The notes: generated by a model from the letters alone, not told the origin. DNA of 64,000 nt from Pseudomonas tensinigenes (GCF_014268445.2 NZ_CP077089.1:2969501-3033500), one strand, 5' to 3'. Shown: positions 16,610-26,618, counted from the stretch's first letter. Made by a program: numbers and translations.

Positions 16610-19600
16610 ATGGCGTTCTTCACCGCAGCCAGCAAAGCCGACTTCCAGCACCAACTGCAAGCGGCACTGGCGCAGCACATCAGTGAACAGGCACTGCCAC
16701 AAGTGGCGCTGTTCGCTGAACAATTCTTCGGCATCATTTCCCTGGACGAGCTGACTCAACGTCGCCTCTCCGACCTCGCTGGCTGTACTCTTTCTGCGTG
16801 GCGCCTGCTTGAGCGCTTCGATCACGCGCAACCGCAAGTGCGCGTCTACAACCCTGATTACGAGCGTCATGGCTGGCAGTCGACCCACACCGCGGTCGAA
16901 GTCCTGCACCACGACCTGCCATTTCTGGTCGACTCGGTCCGCACCGAGCTGAACCGTCGCGGCTACAGCATCCACACTCTGCAAACCACCGTGCTCAGCG
17001 TACGCCGTGGGAGCAAGGGCGAGTTGCTGGAAATCCTGCCGAAAGGCACCCAGGGCGACGGCATTCTGCAAGAGTCGTTGATGTACCTGGAAATCGACCG
17101 CTGCGCCAACGCGGCCGAACTGAATTTGCTGAGCAAAGAGCTGGAACAGGTTCTCGGTGAAGTCCGCGTCGCGGTCGCCGATTTTGAGCCGATGAAAGCC
17201 AAGGTGCAGGAAATCCTCACCAAACTCGACAACAGCGCGTTTGCCGTTGATGCCGACGAAAAGAACGAAATCAAAAGCTTCCTGGAATGGCTGGTGGGCA
17301 ACCACTTCACCTTCCTCGGCTACGAAGAATTCGTGGTCACCGATCAGGCCGATGGCGGCCACATCGAGTACGACCAGAACTCCTTCCTCGGCCTGACCAA
17401 ACTGCTGCGCACCGGCCTGACCTACGAAGACCTGCGCATCGAAGACTACGCCGTTGCCTACCTGCGCGAACCGACCCTGCTGTCGTTCGCCAAGGCTGCG
17501 CACCCGAGCCGTGTCCACCGTCCGGCTTACCCGGACTACGTGTCGATCCGTGAAATCGATGCTGACGGCAAAGTCATCAAGGAACACCGCTTCATGGGCC
17601 TGTACACCTCCTCGGTGTATGGCGAGAGCGTGCGGGTCATCCCGTTCATCCGCCGCAAGGTCGAAGAAATCGAACACCGCTCTGGCTTCCAGTCCAAGGC
17701 TCACCTGGGCAAGGAACTGGCGCAGGTGCTTGAAGTGCTGCCGCGTGATGACCTGTTCCAGACCCCGGTCGACGAACTGTTCACCACCGTGATGTCGATC
17801 GTGCAGATCCAGGAACGCAACAAGATCCGCGTGTTCCTGCGCAAAGACCCGTACGGTCGTTTCTGCTACTGCCTGGCCTACGTGCCGCGCGACATTTACT
17901 CCACCGAAGTTCGCCAGAAGATTCAGCAAGTGTTGATGGAACGCCTGAAGGCTTCCGATTGCGAATTCTGGACGTTCTTCTCCGAGTCGGTTCTGGCCCG
18001 CGTGCAGTTGATCCTGCGTGTCGACCCGAAAAACCGTCTCGACATCGACCCGGTGCTGCTGGAAAAAGAAGTCGTGCAAGCCTGCCGCAGCTGGCAGGAC
18101 GACTACGCCGCACTGACCGTCGAAAGCTTCGGCGAAGCCCACGGCACCAACGTGCTGGCCGACTTCCCGAAAGGCTTCCCGGCCGGCTACCGCGAGCGTT
18201 TTGCAGCGCATTCGGCCGTGGTCGACATGCAGCACCTGCTGAGCCTCAACGAAAAAAATCCGTTGGTGATGAGCTTCTACCAGCCGCTCGGTCAGGTCTC
18301 CGGCCAGCGCGAGCTGCATTGCAAGCTGTACCACGCCGACACGCCGCTGGCGCTGTCCGACGTCTTGCCGATTCTGGAAAACCTCGGCCTGCGCGTACTG
18401 GGTGAATTCCCGTACCGCCTGCGTCACACCAATGGCCGCGAGTTCTGGATTCACGACTTCGCGTTCACTGCCGCTGAAGGTCTGGACCTCGACATCCAGC
18501 AACTCAACGACACCCTGCAGGACGCCTTCGTCCACATCGTTCGCGGCGACGCCGAAAACGATGCGTTCAACCGTCTGGTACTGACCGCCGGCCTGCCTTG
18601 GCGCGACGTCGCGCTGCTGCGTGCTTACGCGCGTTACCTGAAGCAGATTCGTCTGGGCTTCGATCTGGGTTACATCGCCAGCACCCTGAACAACCACACC
18701 GACATCGCTCGCGAGCTGACCCGGTTGTTCAAGACCCGCTTCTATCTGGCGCGCAAACTCAGCGACGACGATCTGGAAGACAAGCAACTGCGTCTGGAAC
18801 AAGCGATTCTGACCGCACTGGACGACGTCCAGGTGCTCAACGAAGACCGCATCCTGCGTCGTTACCTCGACCTGATCAAAGCCACCCTGCGTACCAACTT
18901 CTACCAGACTGACGCCAACGGCCAGAACAAGTCGTACTTCAGCTTCAAGTTCAACCCGCACGCGATCCCTGAACTGCCGAAGCCAGTGCCGAAGTTCGAA
19001 ATCTTCGTTTACTCGCCACGCGTTGAAGGCGTGCACCTGCGCTTCGGTAACGTCGCTCGTGGTGGTCTGCGCTGGTCCGACCGTGAAGAAGACTTCCGTA
19101 CCGAAGTCCTCGGCCTGGTAAAAGCCCAGCAAGTGAAGAACTCGGTCATCGTGCCAGTCGGCGCGAAGGGCGGCTTCCTGCCGCGTCGCCTGCCACTGGG
19201 CGGCAGCCGTGACGAGATCGCGGCCGAGGGCATCGCCTGCTACCGCATCTTCATCTCGGGCCTGTTGGACATCACCGACAACCTGAAAGACGGCGCGCTG
19301 GTACCGCCATTGAACGTGGTTCGCCACGACGATGACGACCCGTACCTGGTAGTAGCAGCGGACAAGGGCACTGCGACCTTCTCCGACATCGCCAACGGCA
19401 TCGCCATCGACTACGGCTTCTGGCTGGGTGACGCGTTTGCGTCCGGTGGTTCGGCCGGTTACGACCACAAGAAAATGGGCATCACCGCCAAAGGTGCGTG
19501 GGTCGGCGTACAACGTCACTTCCGCGAGCGCGGCATCAATGTTCAGGAAGACAGCATCACTGTTGTCGGCGTCGGCGACATGGCCGGTGACGTGTTCGGT

Positions 19601-21505
19601 AACGGCCTGTTGATGTCCGACAAGCTGCAACTGGTCGCGGCCTTCAACCACATGCACATCTTCATCGACCCGAACCCGAACCCGGCGACCAGCTTCGTTG
19701 AGCGTCAGCGCATGTTCGACCTGCCGCGTTCGGCCTGGACCGATTACGACACCAGCATCATGTCCGAAGGTGGCGGCATCTTCTCGCGCAGCGCGAAGAG
19801 CATCGCGATTTCCCCGCAGATGCAGGAACGCTTCGACATCAAGGCTGACAAGCTGACCCCGACCGAACTGCTGAACGCCTTGCTCAAGGCTCCGGTGGAT
19901 CTGCTGTGGAACGGCGGTATCGGTACTTACGTCAAGGCCAGCACTGAAAGCCACGCCGATGTCGGCGACAAGGCCAACGATGCACTGCGCGTGAACGGTA
20001 ACGAGCTGCGCTGCAAAGTCGTGGGCGAGGGCGGTAACCTCGGCATGACCCAACTGGGTCGTGTCGAATTTGGTCTGAATGGCGGCGGTTCCAACACCGA
20101 CTTCATCGACAACGCCGGTGGCGTCGACTGCTCCGACCACGAAGTGAACATCAAGATCCTGCTGAACGAAGTGGTTCAGGCCGGTGACATGACCGACAAG
20201 CAACGCAACCAGTTGCTGGCGAGCATGACCGACGAAGTCGGCAATCTGGTGCTGGGCAACAACTACAAGCAGACTCAGGCCCTGTCCCTGGCGGCGCGCC
20301 GTGCCTATGCGCGCATCGCTGAGTACAAGCGTCTGATGGGCGATCTGGAAGGCCGTGGCAAGCTGGACCGTGCCATCGAGTTCCTGCCGACCGAAGAACA
20401 ACTGGCCGAGCGTATTGCTGAGGGCCACGGTCTGACCCGTCCTGAGCTGTCGGTGCTGATTTCGTACAGCAAGATCGACCTCAAAGAGCAGCTACTGGGC
20501 TCCTTGGTGCCGGACGACGATTACCTGACCCGCGACATGGAAACGGCGTTCCCGCCGTCTCTGGTCAGCAAGTTCTCCGAAGCCATGCGTCGTCACCGTC
20601 TGAAGCGCGAGATCGTCAGCACCCAGATCGCCAACGACCTGGTCAACCACATGGGCATCACCTTCGTTCAACGACTCAAAGAGTCGACCGGCATGAGCCC
20701 GGCGAACGTCGCTGGCGCTTATGTGATCGTGCGCGACATCTTCCACCTCCCGCACTGGTTCCGTCAGATCGAAGCGCTGGACTATCAAGTCAGCGCTGAT
20801 GTGCAGCTGGAGCTGATGGACGAGCTGATGCGTCTGGGCCGTCGCGCTACGCGCTGGTTCCTGCGTGCCCGCCGCAACGAGCAGAACGCTGCCCGTGACG
20901 TCGCGCATTTCGGTCCGCACCTGAAAGAGCTGGGCCTGAAACTCGACGAACTGCTGAGCGGCGAAATCCGTGAAAACTGGCAGGCGCGTTATCAGGCGTA
21001 CGTCGAAGCCGGCGTACCGGAATTGCTGGCGCGTATGGTTGCGGGCACCTCGCACCTGTACACCCTGCTGCCGATCATCGAAGCCTCCGACGTGACTGGC
21101 CAGAACCCTGCAGAAGTCGCGAAAGCTTACTTCGCTGTGGGCAGTGCGCTGGACATCACCTGGTACCTGCAACAGATCAGCGCACTGCCGGTTGAAAACA
21201 ACTGGCAAGCCCTGGCCCGTGAAGCGTTCCGTGACGATGTCGACTGGCAGCAACGCGCGATCACCATCTCCGTCCTGCAACAGGGCGACGGCACGCTGGA
21301 CGTGGAAGCACGTCTGGCGCTGTGGATGGAACAACACGAAAGCATGATCTCGCGCTGGCGCGCCATGCTGGTGGAAATCCGTGCGGCGAGCGGCACGGAC
21401 TACGCCATGTATGCGGTGGCCAACCGTGAACTGCTGGATCTGGCGTTGAGTGGGCAAGCGGTAGTGCCTGCGGTTGCTGCGAATGCCGAGCTTGAACTGG
21501 CGTAA
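16610..21505 (+). CDS. gdhB: NAD-specific glutamate dehydrogenase, large (about 180 kDa) type
   Basis: 1631 residues, oxidatively deaminating L-glutamate to 2-oxoglutarate and ammonium with NAD+ for glutamate and arginine catabolism. The length fits the L-GDH180 class (about 1600 residues, long N- and C-terminal extensions). The N-terminal regulatory part contains VLHHDLPFLVDSVRTELNRR. The catalytic core has GNVARGGLRWSDREEDFRTE, VPVGAKGGF (lysine region), DKGTATFSDIAN, ASGGSAGYDHKKMGIT and the dinucleotide-binding VVGVGDMAGDVFGNGLL. I chose ATG 16610 because GGAG lies 8 nt upstream; the in-frame extension to 16475 lacks support. It is monocistronic, ending in a strong terminator. A very long antisense open frame inside it is a GC-codon artefact. 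Confidence 0.96.
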   Translation: MAFFTAASKADFQHQLQAALAQHISEQALPQVALFAEQFFGIISLDELTQRRLSDLAGCTLSAWRLLERFDHAQPQVRVYNPDYERHGWQSTHTAVEVLHHDLPFLVDSVRTELNRRGYSIHTLQTTVLSVRRGSKGELLEILPKGTQGDGILQESLMYLEIDRCANAAELNLLSKELEQVLGEVRVAVADFEPMKAKVQEILTKLDNSAFAVDADEKNEIKSFLEWLVGNHFTFLGYEEFVVTDQADGGHIEYDQNSFLGLTKLLRTGLTYEDLRIEDYAVAYLREPTLLSFAKAAHPSRVHRPAYPDYVSIREIDADGKVIKEHRFMGLYTSSVYGESVRVIPFIRRKVEEIEHRSGFQSKAHLGKELAQVLEVLPRDDLFQTPVDELFTTVMSIVQIQERNKIRVFLRKDPYGRFCYCLAYVPRDIYSTEVRQKIQQVLMERLKASDCEFWTFFSESVLARVQLILRVDPKNRLDIDPVLLEKEVVQACRSWQDDYAALTVESFGEAHGTNVLADFPKGFPAGYRERFAAHSAVVDMQHLLSLNEKNPLVMSFYQPLGQVSGQRELHCKLYHADTPLALSDVLPILENLGLRVLGEFPYRLRHTNGREFWIHDFAFTAAEGLDLDIQQLNDTLQDAFVHIVRGDAENDAFNRLVLTAGLPWRDVALLRAYARYLKQIRLGFDLGYIASTLNNHTDIARELTRLFKTRFYLARKLSDDDLEDKQLRLEQAILTALDDVQVLNEDRILRRYLDLIKATLRTNFYQTDANGQNKSYFSFKFNPHAIPELPKPVPKFEIFVYSPRVEGVHLRFGNVARGGLRWSDREEDFRTEVLGLVKAQQVKNSVIVPVGAKGGFLPRRLPLGGSRDEIAAEGIACYRIFISGLLDITDNLKDGALVPPLNVVRHDDDDPYLVVAADKGTATFSDIANGIAIDYGFWLGDAFASGGSAGYDHKKMGITAKGAWVGVQRHFRERGINVQEDSITVVGVGDMAGDVFGNGLLMSDKLQLVAAFNHMHIFIDPNPNPATSFVERQRMFDLPRSAWTDYDTSIMSEGGGIFSRSAKSIAISPQMQERFDIKADKLTPTELLNALLKAPVDLLWNGGIGTYVKASTESHADVGDKANDALRVNGNELRCKVVGEGGNLGMTQLGRVEFGLNGGGSNTDFIDNAGGVDCSDHEVNIKILLNEVVQAGDMTDKQRNQLLASMTDEVGNLVLGNNYKQTQALSLAARRAYARIAEYKRLMGDLEGRGKLDRAIEFLPTEEQLAERIAEGHGLTRPELSVLISYSKIDLKEQLLGSLVPDDDYLTRDMETAFPPSLVSKFSEAMRRHRLKREIVSTQIANDLVNHMGITFVQRLKESTGMSPANVAGAYVIVRDIFHLPHWFRQIEALDYQVSADVQLELMDELMRLGRRATRWFLRARRNEQNAARDVAHFGPHLKELGLKLDELLSGEIRENWQARYQAYVEAGVPELLARMVAGTSHLYTLLPIIEASDVTGQNPAEVAKAYFAVGSALDITWYLQQISALPVENNWQALAREAFRDDVDWQQRAITISVLQQGDGTLDVEARLALWMEQHESMISRWRAMLVEIRAASGTDYAMYAVANRELLDLALSGQAVVPAVAANAELELA

Positions 21506-21520
21506 GTAGTGGTTGAATGA

Positions 21521-21557
21521 AAAAGCCCCGGTGTCGTGAGATGCCGGGGCTTTTTTT
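21521..21557 (+). terminator. Rho-independent terminator of gdhB
   Basis: Stem AAGCCCCGG / CCGGGGCTT with an 11-nt loop followed by a T run, 15 nt after the gdhB stop. Leading A residues make it potentially bidirectional, and so also able to serve the convergent gene at 21563. Confidence 0.93.
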
Positions 21558-21562
21558 GTGCC

Positions 21563-22864
21563 TCAGTAGAGAGGCGAACAGCGCAAGGCAAAGTTGCGTG
21601 GGACCGTGATGGATGACAGGGCATTACCCGCCACAATGATCTGATTCAACTGAATTGCCACAGCCTCAGCTATGTCGAGGTGGTCAGTCAAATCGAGGAT
21701 CAGTAGCCCTTGATTGCCAAACGCCGCATCGAGAGTGCCGTCTGCTTTGAACTGGGCAAGGACGATTTGCGAGTTTGCCTCCCGCAGGGGGTTGCCGACT
21801 GTGAGGATCCGACCACCTGTGCGCAACACAGCACCAGACCATTGGATTCCTCCTGTAGCTTGCGGATAAGTCGTGAAAACAGGCTTGCCTCGGTTGAATG
21901 TCGGCACCGCTTTGCCTTGGGCATCGACGCACACCAAAACGCTCTTGAAAACTAAGGCCGAGTGGCTACTGCCGACACCGATAATGCTCTTGTCAGGCAT
22001 TTCTATCAGTTCGGTTAGTTGGTTGAGTTCACCTTCGAAATCAAACGTTATATAGCCGTTGATTCCAAAATCCTTGATCGGGCTACCTTGCGTGTCAAAT
22101 CGGGCCATCATGGCAAACGTTTTTTCTTCGATATATGCACTTCCAGCAACGGCAAAGGTTCCATCCTTGAGGGCGATCAAGGAGCCTGCCCAGGTCGAGT
22201 TAGCGAGGTATTGAATGAGGATGTAGCCTTTGCCGTCGGCGAAGGTTGTATCCAGCGATCCATTTTTATTCAGCCTCATCAACACGCCCACTTCGTCATA
22301 GTAGCTGTACCGGTGATAGCTCAGAACCATGAGCTTGCCATCGGGCAACTCAATCGTATTGCCACGTTGACTGGATGCAGCCGGGCCCTTGCGCTTAATC
22401 TCTTCTGCCGAAAGTCGGTACTGTGGGGTACTGAGGGGATGGATGACGGTAAACCCTCCATTTCCAAAGCTTTTGACGGGCACGCCCTTGTCGTCGAACA
22501 ATGCCAGCCCGCGTTCCTGGGGCGCGTAATCCTCAAGTTCAAACCAGCCTTCGAGGAGGATGTTCCGGTCGCTGAGGACTTGGACGTTCTTACCTGTGGA
22601 TCGGAAGCCAGGGGCGAATCCACCCGTCACGGTTCCTTGATTGCCAAAACTGTCATCTTGTCTGCCATCAGCATTCAGCCGCGATAGGGAAAACTCCGTC
22701 CCGGTGCGGGCTGCGATCAGGATTTTGTTGTCTGGTGCGACGCTCATGCCTCCGGCAATCCCGCTGACACCGTCGGGATATTGGAGCCAGGTGATCCCTG
22801 TTTCATCAGGGCCGAAAGTCGGGTCGAGGATTGGCGCAGTCGATGTGTTCGATGAGGTGTTCAT
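21563..22864 (-). CDS. Delta-60 repeat beta-propeller-like protein
   Basis: 433 residues built of repeated units with motifs of the type LDxxFGxxG: ILDPTFGPDETG, QDDSFGNQGTV, PVKSFGNGGF, LDTTFADGKGY, PIKDFGINGYI and LDAAFGNQGLL. Between them are strands such as PDNKILIAA and PDGKLMVLS. This is the delta-60 repeat family, expected to fold as a beta-propeller or solenoid. No Sec signal peptide or membrane helix is seen, so it is cytoplasmic or exported by another route. Start ATG 22864 has a perfect AAGGAG 6 nt upstream. It is convergent with gdhB. Function unknown. Confidence 0.8.
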   Translation of the reverse strand: MNTSSNTSTAPILDPTFGPDETGITWLQYPDGVSGIAGGMSVAPDNKILIAARTGTEFSLSRLNADGRQDDSFGNQGTVTGGFAPGFRSTGKNVQVLSDRNILLEGWFELEDYAPQERGLALFDDKGVPVKSFGNGGFTVIHPLSTPQYRLSAEEIKRKGPAASSQRGNTIELPDGKLMVLSYHRYSYYDEVGVLMRLNKNGSLDTTFADGKGYILIQYLANSTWAGSLIALKDGTFAVAGSAYIEEKTFAMMARFDTQGSPIKDFGINGYITFDFEGELNQLTELIEMPDKSIIGVGSSHSALVFKSVLVCVDAQGKAVPTFNRGKPVFTTYPQATGGIQWSGAVLRTGGRILTVGNPLREANSQIVLAQFKADGTLDAAFGNQGLLILDLTDHLDIAEAVAIQLNQIIVAGNALSSITVPRNFALRCSPLY

Positions 22865-23027
22865 TCAATGCTCCTTGAGGTGAGCGAACGCTGCAGACAC
22901 CGATGGCCAAGGCTGACTTGGGATCAATGCAGTCAGAACATTGAAAGGACTTGTGAGACGGGCGTCTACTGTCAGCTCTGACAGTAGACAGACTGTTTTT
23001 TCTATGGAGCGGATGTTGTGTTCTCGC

Positions 23028-23090
23028 CGCCTTCGCGAGCAAGGCGCTCCCACAATTGACCGCATTAACCTGTGGGAGCGAGCCTTACGT
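23028..23090. repeat. Degenerate REP pair
   Basis: CCTTCGCGAGCAAGGCGCTC and, inverted, GTGGGAGCGAGCCTTACG. Both arms resemble the local REP core but are imperfect. The element lies just downstream of the lipoprotein gene at 23091. The remaining gap 22865-23027 shows no gene. Confidence 0.7.
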
Positions 23091-23804
23091 TCAATACAGT
23101 TTTTTATTCTGTTTACTGTCGAGCATCGACACCTTGGCCGCAGGCCGCGCGACTAAATTGTTGAGTGACTGGTCAAACTTCTGCAGTGCCCGAACTTGCA
23201 CATCCTGCTGCTGATTAATATCCGCAACAATCTCTTCCGAACGCTTGAAGTCCGCCCACACCGGCGTTAACTCCCGTGCATCCGAACCTTTCGCCGTACC
23301 GATGTAATTCAACCGCGCATCATAAAAATCGGCACTGACATCGGCTTTGATATCCGAGCTACGTGAGGTGATCAGTTGGCTATGGGTATCAACGATCGCT
23401 ACCACATCCGGTCTGGCCGCACGCAGGCTTTGCATGTCCGGATACACCGTCACCGAGCCGAACTGACGTTGCAGCGAGGCATTCACCCATTCCACCGCCA
23501 TGTCCGGTTTCGAGCTGGCGACGTAGGCGTCATGAATCGGCTGCACCAGCAGGCTCTGGCCGAAACCGGTGCCGGCGTTGGCCTGATAGTCGCGCAAGTA
23601 TTCGCGGTTGGTCTGGGTGCTCGGGCTGTAGACCACGCCGAGCGACACGCCGGGACCGCTTTTCACTTGCGTGGCGCTGCTGCGGCCGGTGGGATGGGGT
23701 AGCAGGGTGTCCAGTGAGGAAACGGCTTGGGGCGCGGTAGGTACCGAACAGGCTGACAGAGCTAAAACCGATATCGCCAGTACACTGGTGAACGCAAGTT
23801 TCAT
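23091..23804 (-). CDS. Putative lipoprotein of unknown function
   Basis: 237 residues. N-terminus MKLAFTSVLAISVLALSACS has a clear lipobox (LSAC, Cys about 19), so it is predicted to be lipid-anchored in the periplasm or outer membrane. The mature part has a Ser/Thr-rich start, then a mixed alpha/beta domain with YPDMQSLRAARPDVVAIVDT and DIKADVSADFYDARLNYIGT. A Lys-rich C-terminal tail follows. I do not recognise the family. Start ATG 23804 has GGAG 7 nt upstream; the track-length extension upstream is rejected because the signal peptide begins at this ATG. Confidence 0.8.
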   Translation of the reverse strand: MKLAFTSVLAISVLALSACSVPTAPQAVSSLDTLLPHPTGRSSATQVKSGPGVSLGVVYSPSTQTNREYLRDYQANAGTGFGQSLLVQPIHDAYVASSKPDMAVEWVNASLQRQFGSVTVYPDMQSLRAARPDVVAIVDTHSQLITSRSSDIKADVSADFYDARLNYIGTAKGSDARELTPVWADFKRSEEIVADINQQQDVQVRALQKFDQSLNNLVARPAAKVSMLDSKQNKKLY

Positions 23805-23961
23805 GGTGTTTCTCCCGTGAAACAACATCAGTCGGAAAGTTTGAAATGCTGTCGGCGACGACAGTTAATTCAGACTAAACCCGCCAAGCTGACAATTTGC
23901 TGTAATAAAAGCAGAGCAATAGTCTGATTCGCTTTAACCCTTAATCACTAATTGCGCCGGG

Positions 23962-24002
23962 AAATAAACAGGCGCCAATCAGCGATTTGCGCCTGTTTAT
24001 TT
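23962..24002 (-). terminator. Hairpin terminator downstream of the cupin gene
   Basis: Near-perfect inverted repeat AAATAAACAGGCGC / GCGCCTGTTTATTT around an AT-rich loop, 20 nt past the cupin stop. T-rich flanks on both sides would let it act in either direction. Confidence 0.8.
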
Positions 24003-24021
24003 ATGGCTGGTTAAACAGCCA

Positions 24022-24426
24022 TCAGTTTTTCAGCGGGATCAGCACTTGCTCATCCGGAGCCAACACCATGAAAACCAGCAACTTGGCAGGCTTGGTTTGA
24101 CTGGCGTTTTTCGAGACCAAATGTTCGGAGCCGGCCGGTTCGTACCAGAACTGGCCCTTCTTGTACGTGATCGGTTGTTCACCTTTGACCTGGGAAATCA
24201 CTTCGCCTTCCAGCACATAGGCCATCGCGGTGCCGTCATGTTTGTGGGCGATGGAAGACTGGCCGGGTTTGTAGTCGACCTCGATCATCATGGCTTTTTT
24301 GCCGGGGGCGTTTTTCAGCATCTGGTCTTGCAGAACGGTGACTTTTTCCGAGGGATCGTGGGCGAAAGTGGCCGAGGTGCAAAGGCTCAAGGCGAGGGCG
24401 GCGGCGAAGAAGGGCAGGGCTTTCAT
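24022..24426 (-). CDS. Periplasmic cupin-domain protein
   Basis: 134 residues with a Sec signal peptide (MKALPFFAAALALSLCTSATFA), then a single cupin barrel. Motif 1 is SIAHKHDGTAMAYVLEGEV (metal-ligand His residues and Glu), and motif 2 contains YEPAGSEHLVSKN (final His ligand). Small secreted cupins of this type are common in Pseudomonas; the substrate is unknown. It is a single gene followed by a hairpin terminator, and the upstream 24427-24560 gap is short. Confidence 0.85.
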   Translation of the reverse strand: MKALPFFAAALALSLCTSATFAHDPSEKVTVLQDQMLKNAPGKKAMMIEVDYKPGQSSIAHKHDGTAMAYVLEGEVISQVKGEQPITYKKGQFWYEPAGSEHLVSKNASQTKPAKLLVFMVLAPDEQVLIPLKN

Positions 24427-24560
24427 GGCGGGTTACCTGTGATGATTGGGGGTGTAATCACAGTAGTCCGCAGGGTGGCGCATTCAAACGGCCAATATTC
24501 GGGAAGATTGGGTGACCAATTGGCGGTGTTTCAGAAAGGTTGTCGGTGCGGCTGAATACG

Positions 24561-24655
24561 CCTTCGCGAGCAGGCTCGCTCCCACAGGGTTCAGCGTCGT
24601 TCGATAATTAATGTACGACACAAAAACCTGTGGGAGCGAGCCTGCTCGCGAAGGC
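24561..24655. repeat. REP inverted pair
   Basis: TTCGCGAGCAGGCTCGCTCC and its inverted copy flank a 45-nt AT-richer spacer, between the cupin and monooxygenase genes. Confidence 0.9.
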
Positions 24656-24661
24656 GTCAGA

Positions 24662-24955
24662 TCAGACGATAGGAAAGCTGTTGAAATCCACGCTATTGGC
24701 CAGCCGACTATCGATCAAGTCAATAAACCCTTGCGCCTCGGGCCGGTTGAAATGCGCCTGCATCGCCGCTTCCGACTGCCAGCGCGCACTGACCGTCCAG
24801 CGGTGGCTGTCCTCGGGGCAGCGGTCGACCAGGTAGGAATCGCAGCCCGGCGTTTCGCGCAGGGTTTCGACGATCTTCTGCAGTTGCCTGCCCAGTTCAT
24901 CCGAGCGGCCGGCGGCAGCCTGCACCTCGACCGTATTGATCACTTCGTTGGACAT
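24662..24955 (-). CDS. ABM-domain (antibiotic biosynthesis monooxygenase-like) protein
   Basis: 97 residues with the ferredoxin-like ABM fold pattern: a first strand VINTVEVQAAAGRSDEL, a helix GRQLQKIVETLRETPGC, then strands SYLVDRCPEDSHRWTVSARW, and a helix AAMQAHFNRPEAQGFIDL. Family members include quinol monooxygenases and heme-degrading enzymes, but also proteins with no known reaction. Start ATG 24955 has AGGAG 8 nt upstream. It stands alone between a REP pair and the MocR-type gene. Confidence 0.85.
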   Translation of the reverse strand: MSNEVINTVEVQAAAGRSDELGRQLQKIVETLRETPGCDSYLVDRCPEDSHRWTVSARWQSEAAMQAHFNRPEAQGFIDLIDSRLANSVDFNSFPIV

Positions 24956-25078
24956 TGCTCACACTCCTGAATCAGGCCGGACGAATCCTGCTCATTGAGG
25001 GATAACGCCTGTGCAGGATAGGCCTGCACCCCCGGAACACCAATAACCAATCGGCGGTTAAATCTTTAGGCCAATTGC

Positions 25079-26512
25079 TCAGGCGACCTGCTGAAGGATG
25101 TCGCGCAGGCGATCCAGGGCAATATCAATGTCCAGGGTTTCGATGGCGCCGAAGCCGAAGTACAGGCCATTTTTCGCAGGTTGCTGATGATAGAAACCAT
25201 TGATCGAGTACAGCCCGACTTCGACCTTTTTCGCCAGTTCGATCACCAGCGGCAAGTCGATCGGCACCTTGCAGAACACCGCCATATGAAACCCGGCGCT
25301 GGCCGGTACCGCCTCCAGCCATGGCGCCAGATCAGTGGCCATGCGCGCCAGAATCCGCTCGCGGCGCTGCGCGTAGATCGCATGACAGCGGCGGATGTGC
25401 TTGAGCAGGCAACCCTCGGCGATGAACTTGGCCAACGCCCATTGCGGCAGGGTCGAAGCGTGCAGATCGGTGAGTTGCTTGGCGCGGATCACCGCTTCGA
25501 GAATGGCCGGCGGCAGGATCGCATAACCCAGGCGCAGCTCCGGCAGCAGGGTTTTCGAGAAGGTGCCGACGTAAGCGACGATGCCGCGCTGGTCGAGATT
25601 GAACAGCGAATCGGTCGGCCGGCCTTCGTAGCGGAATTCGCTGTCATAGTCGTCCTCGATGATGATCGCGCCCAGTTCATGAGCGCGAGCCAGCAAGGCT
25701 TCACGGCGCGCCTGACTCATCGGCATGCCCAGCGGAAACTGGTGCGACGGCGTCACATAGATGAGGCGCGTGCCATCGGGAATGTTTTCGACCTGAATGC
25801 CCTCGGCATCCACCGGAATCCCGACCACCTCGGCGCCATGGGTGCCGAACAACAGGCGTGCCGGCGGATAACCGGGATCTTCCATCGCCACCAGACTGCC
25901 GGGGCGGATCAACACGCGGGTGATCAGGTCCAGCGCCTGTTGCGCGCCGTTGCACACGACGATGTCTTCGTCCTGACAGTTGATCCCGCGGGAAAACGCG
26001 ATGTGCCGGGCGATCGCATTGCGCAGCGCCGGCAGGCCTTCGGCGACACTGTAGAAACCCTTGGACTGGCTCATCTGGCGCATCGCATGGGCGACGCAAC
26101 GGCGCCAGTCATCCTGCGGAAACTGACCCTTGCTGGTGGCGCCACCGATGAAGTCGTAGCGCAACGAACCTTCCAGCGTCGGGTGACGCAGAAACACCGG
26201 CAGATTGCGCCAGCTCTCGATCACCTCGGCACTGGCCAGTTCGCTGTGGCTTTGCTTGCGGTGGACCTGCGCCGGGCGCGCGTTGACGTAGGTGCCTTTG
26301 CCGATCACCCCGGTGAGGAAGTTTTCGTAGGTCAGTTGCGCGTAGGTGTCGGAAATGGTCTTGCGCGAGATGCCCAGTTGCTCGGCGAGCAGACGGCTGG
26401 GCGGCAGTTGTGTGCCAGCGGCGAGGCGCCCGGATTCAATGGCGCCGCGCAGTTGCTGATACAACTGACCGGCGAGATCCTTGCGGCCGTTGATCACGAC
26501 GTGAAGTTCCAT
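25079..26512 (-). CDS. MocR/GntR-type transcription regulator with aminotransferase domain
   Basis: 477 residues. An N-terminal GntR winged helix (1-75: LAGQLYQQLRGAIESGRLAAG, LAEQLGISRKTISDTYAQL) is joined to a class I aminotransferase-like domain. The PLP lysine is in GTFSKTLLPELRLGY (about residue 319), with IIIEDDYDSEFRYEG as the PLP-ring Asp region. MocR proteins sense PLP or amino compounds and regulate adjacent genes. The divergent AhpD-like gene at 26826 is the likely local target (inferred). Start ATG 26512 fits the family's N-terminus. Confidence 0.92.
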   Translation of the reverse strand: MELHVVINGRKDLAGQLYQQLRGAIESGRLAAGTQLPPSRLLAEQLGISRKTISDTYAQLTYENFLTGVIGKGTYVNARPAQVHRKQSHSELASAEVIESWRNLPVFLRHPTLEGSLRYDFIGGATSKGQFPQDDWRRCVAHAMRQMSQSKGFYSVAEGLPALRNAIARHIAFSRGINCQDEDIVVCNGAQQALDLITRVLIRPGSLVAMEDPGYPPARLLFGTHGAEVVGIPVDAEGIQVENIPDGTRLIYVTPSHQFPLGMPMSQARREALLARAHELGAIIIEDDYDSEFRYEGRPTDSLFNLDQRGIVAYVGTFSKTLLPELRLGYAILPPAILEAVIRAKQLTDLHASTLPQWALAKFIAEGCLLKHIRRCHAIYAQRRERILARMATDLAPWLEAVPASAGFHMAVFCKVPIDLPLVIELAKKVEVGLYSINGFYHQQPAKNGLYFGFGAIETLDIDIALDRLRDILQQVA

Positions 26513-26618
26513 ACCGACGAGGCTCCTGGGGCTAATTGGCGTGCGCGCCAGATTACCGCTGTTGCGGGATCGGCAATAGTTGCCTACCCGAAAAACTCCA
26601 AATTGGTCACTAACCCCT

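Noticed and set aside
16592..20428. 1278-codon open frame antisense to gdhB
   Set aside because: It is an exact shadow of a highly conserved, GC-biased enzyme gene; the translation has no domain or signal and no ribosome site.
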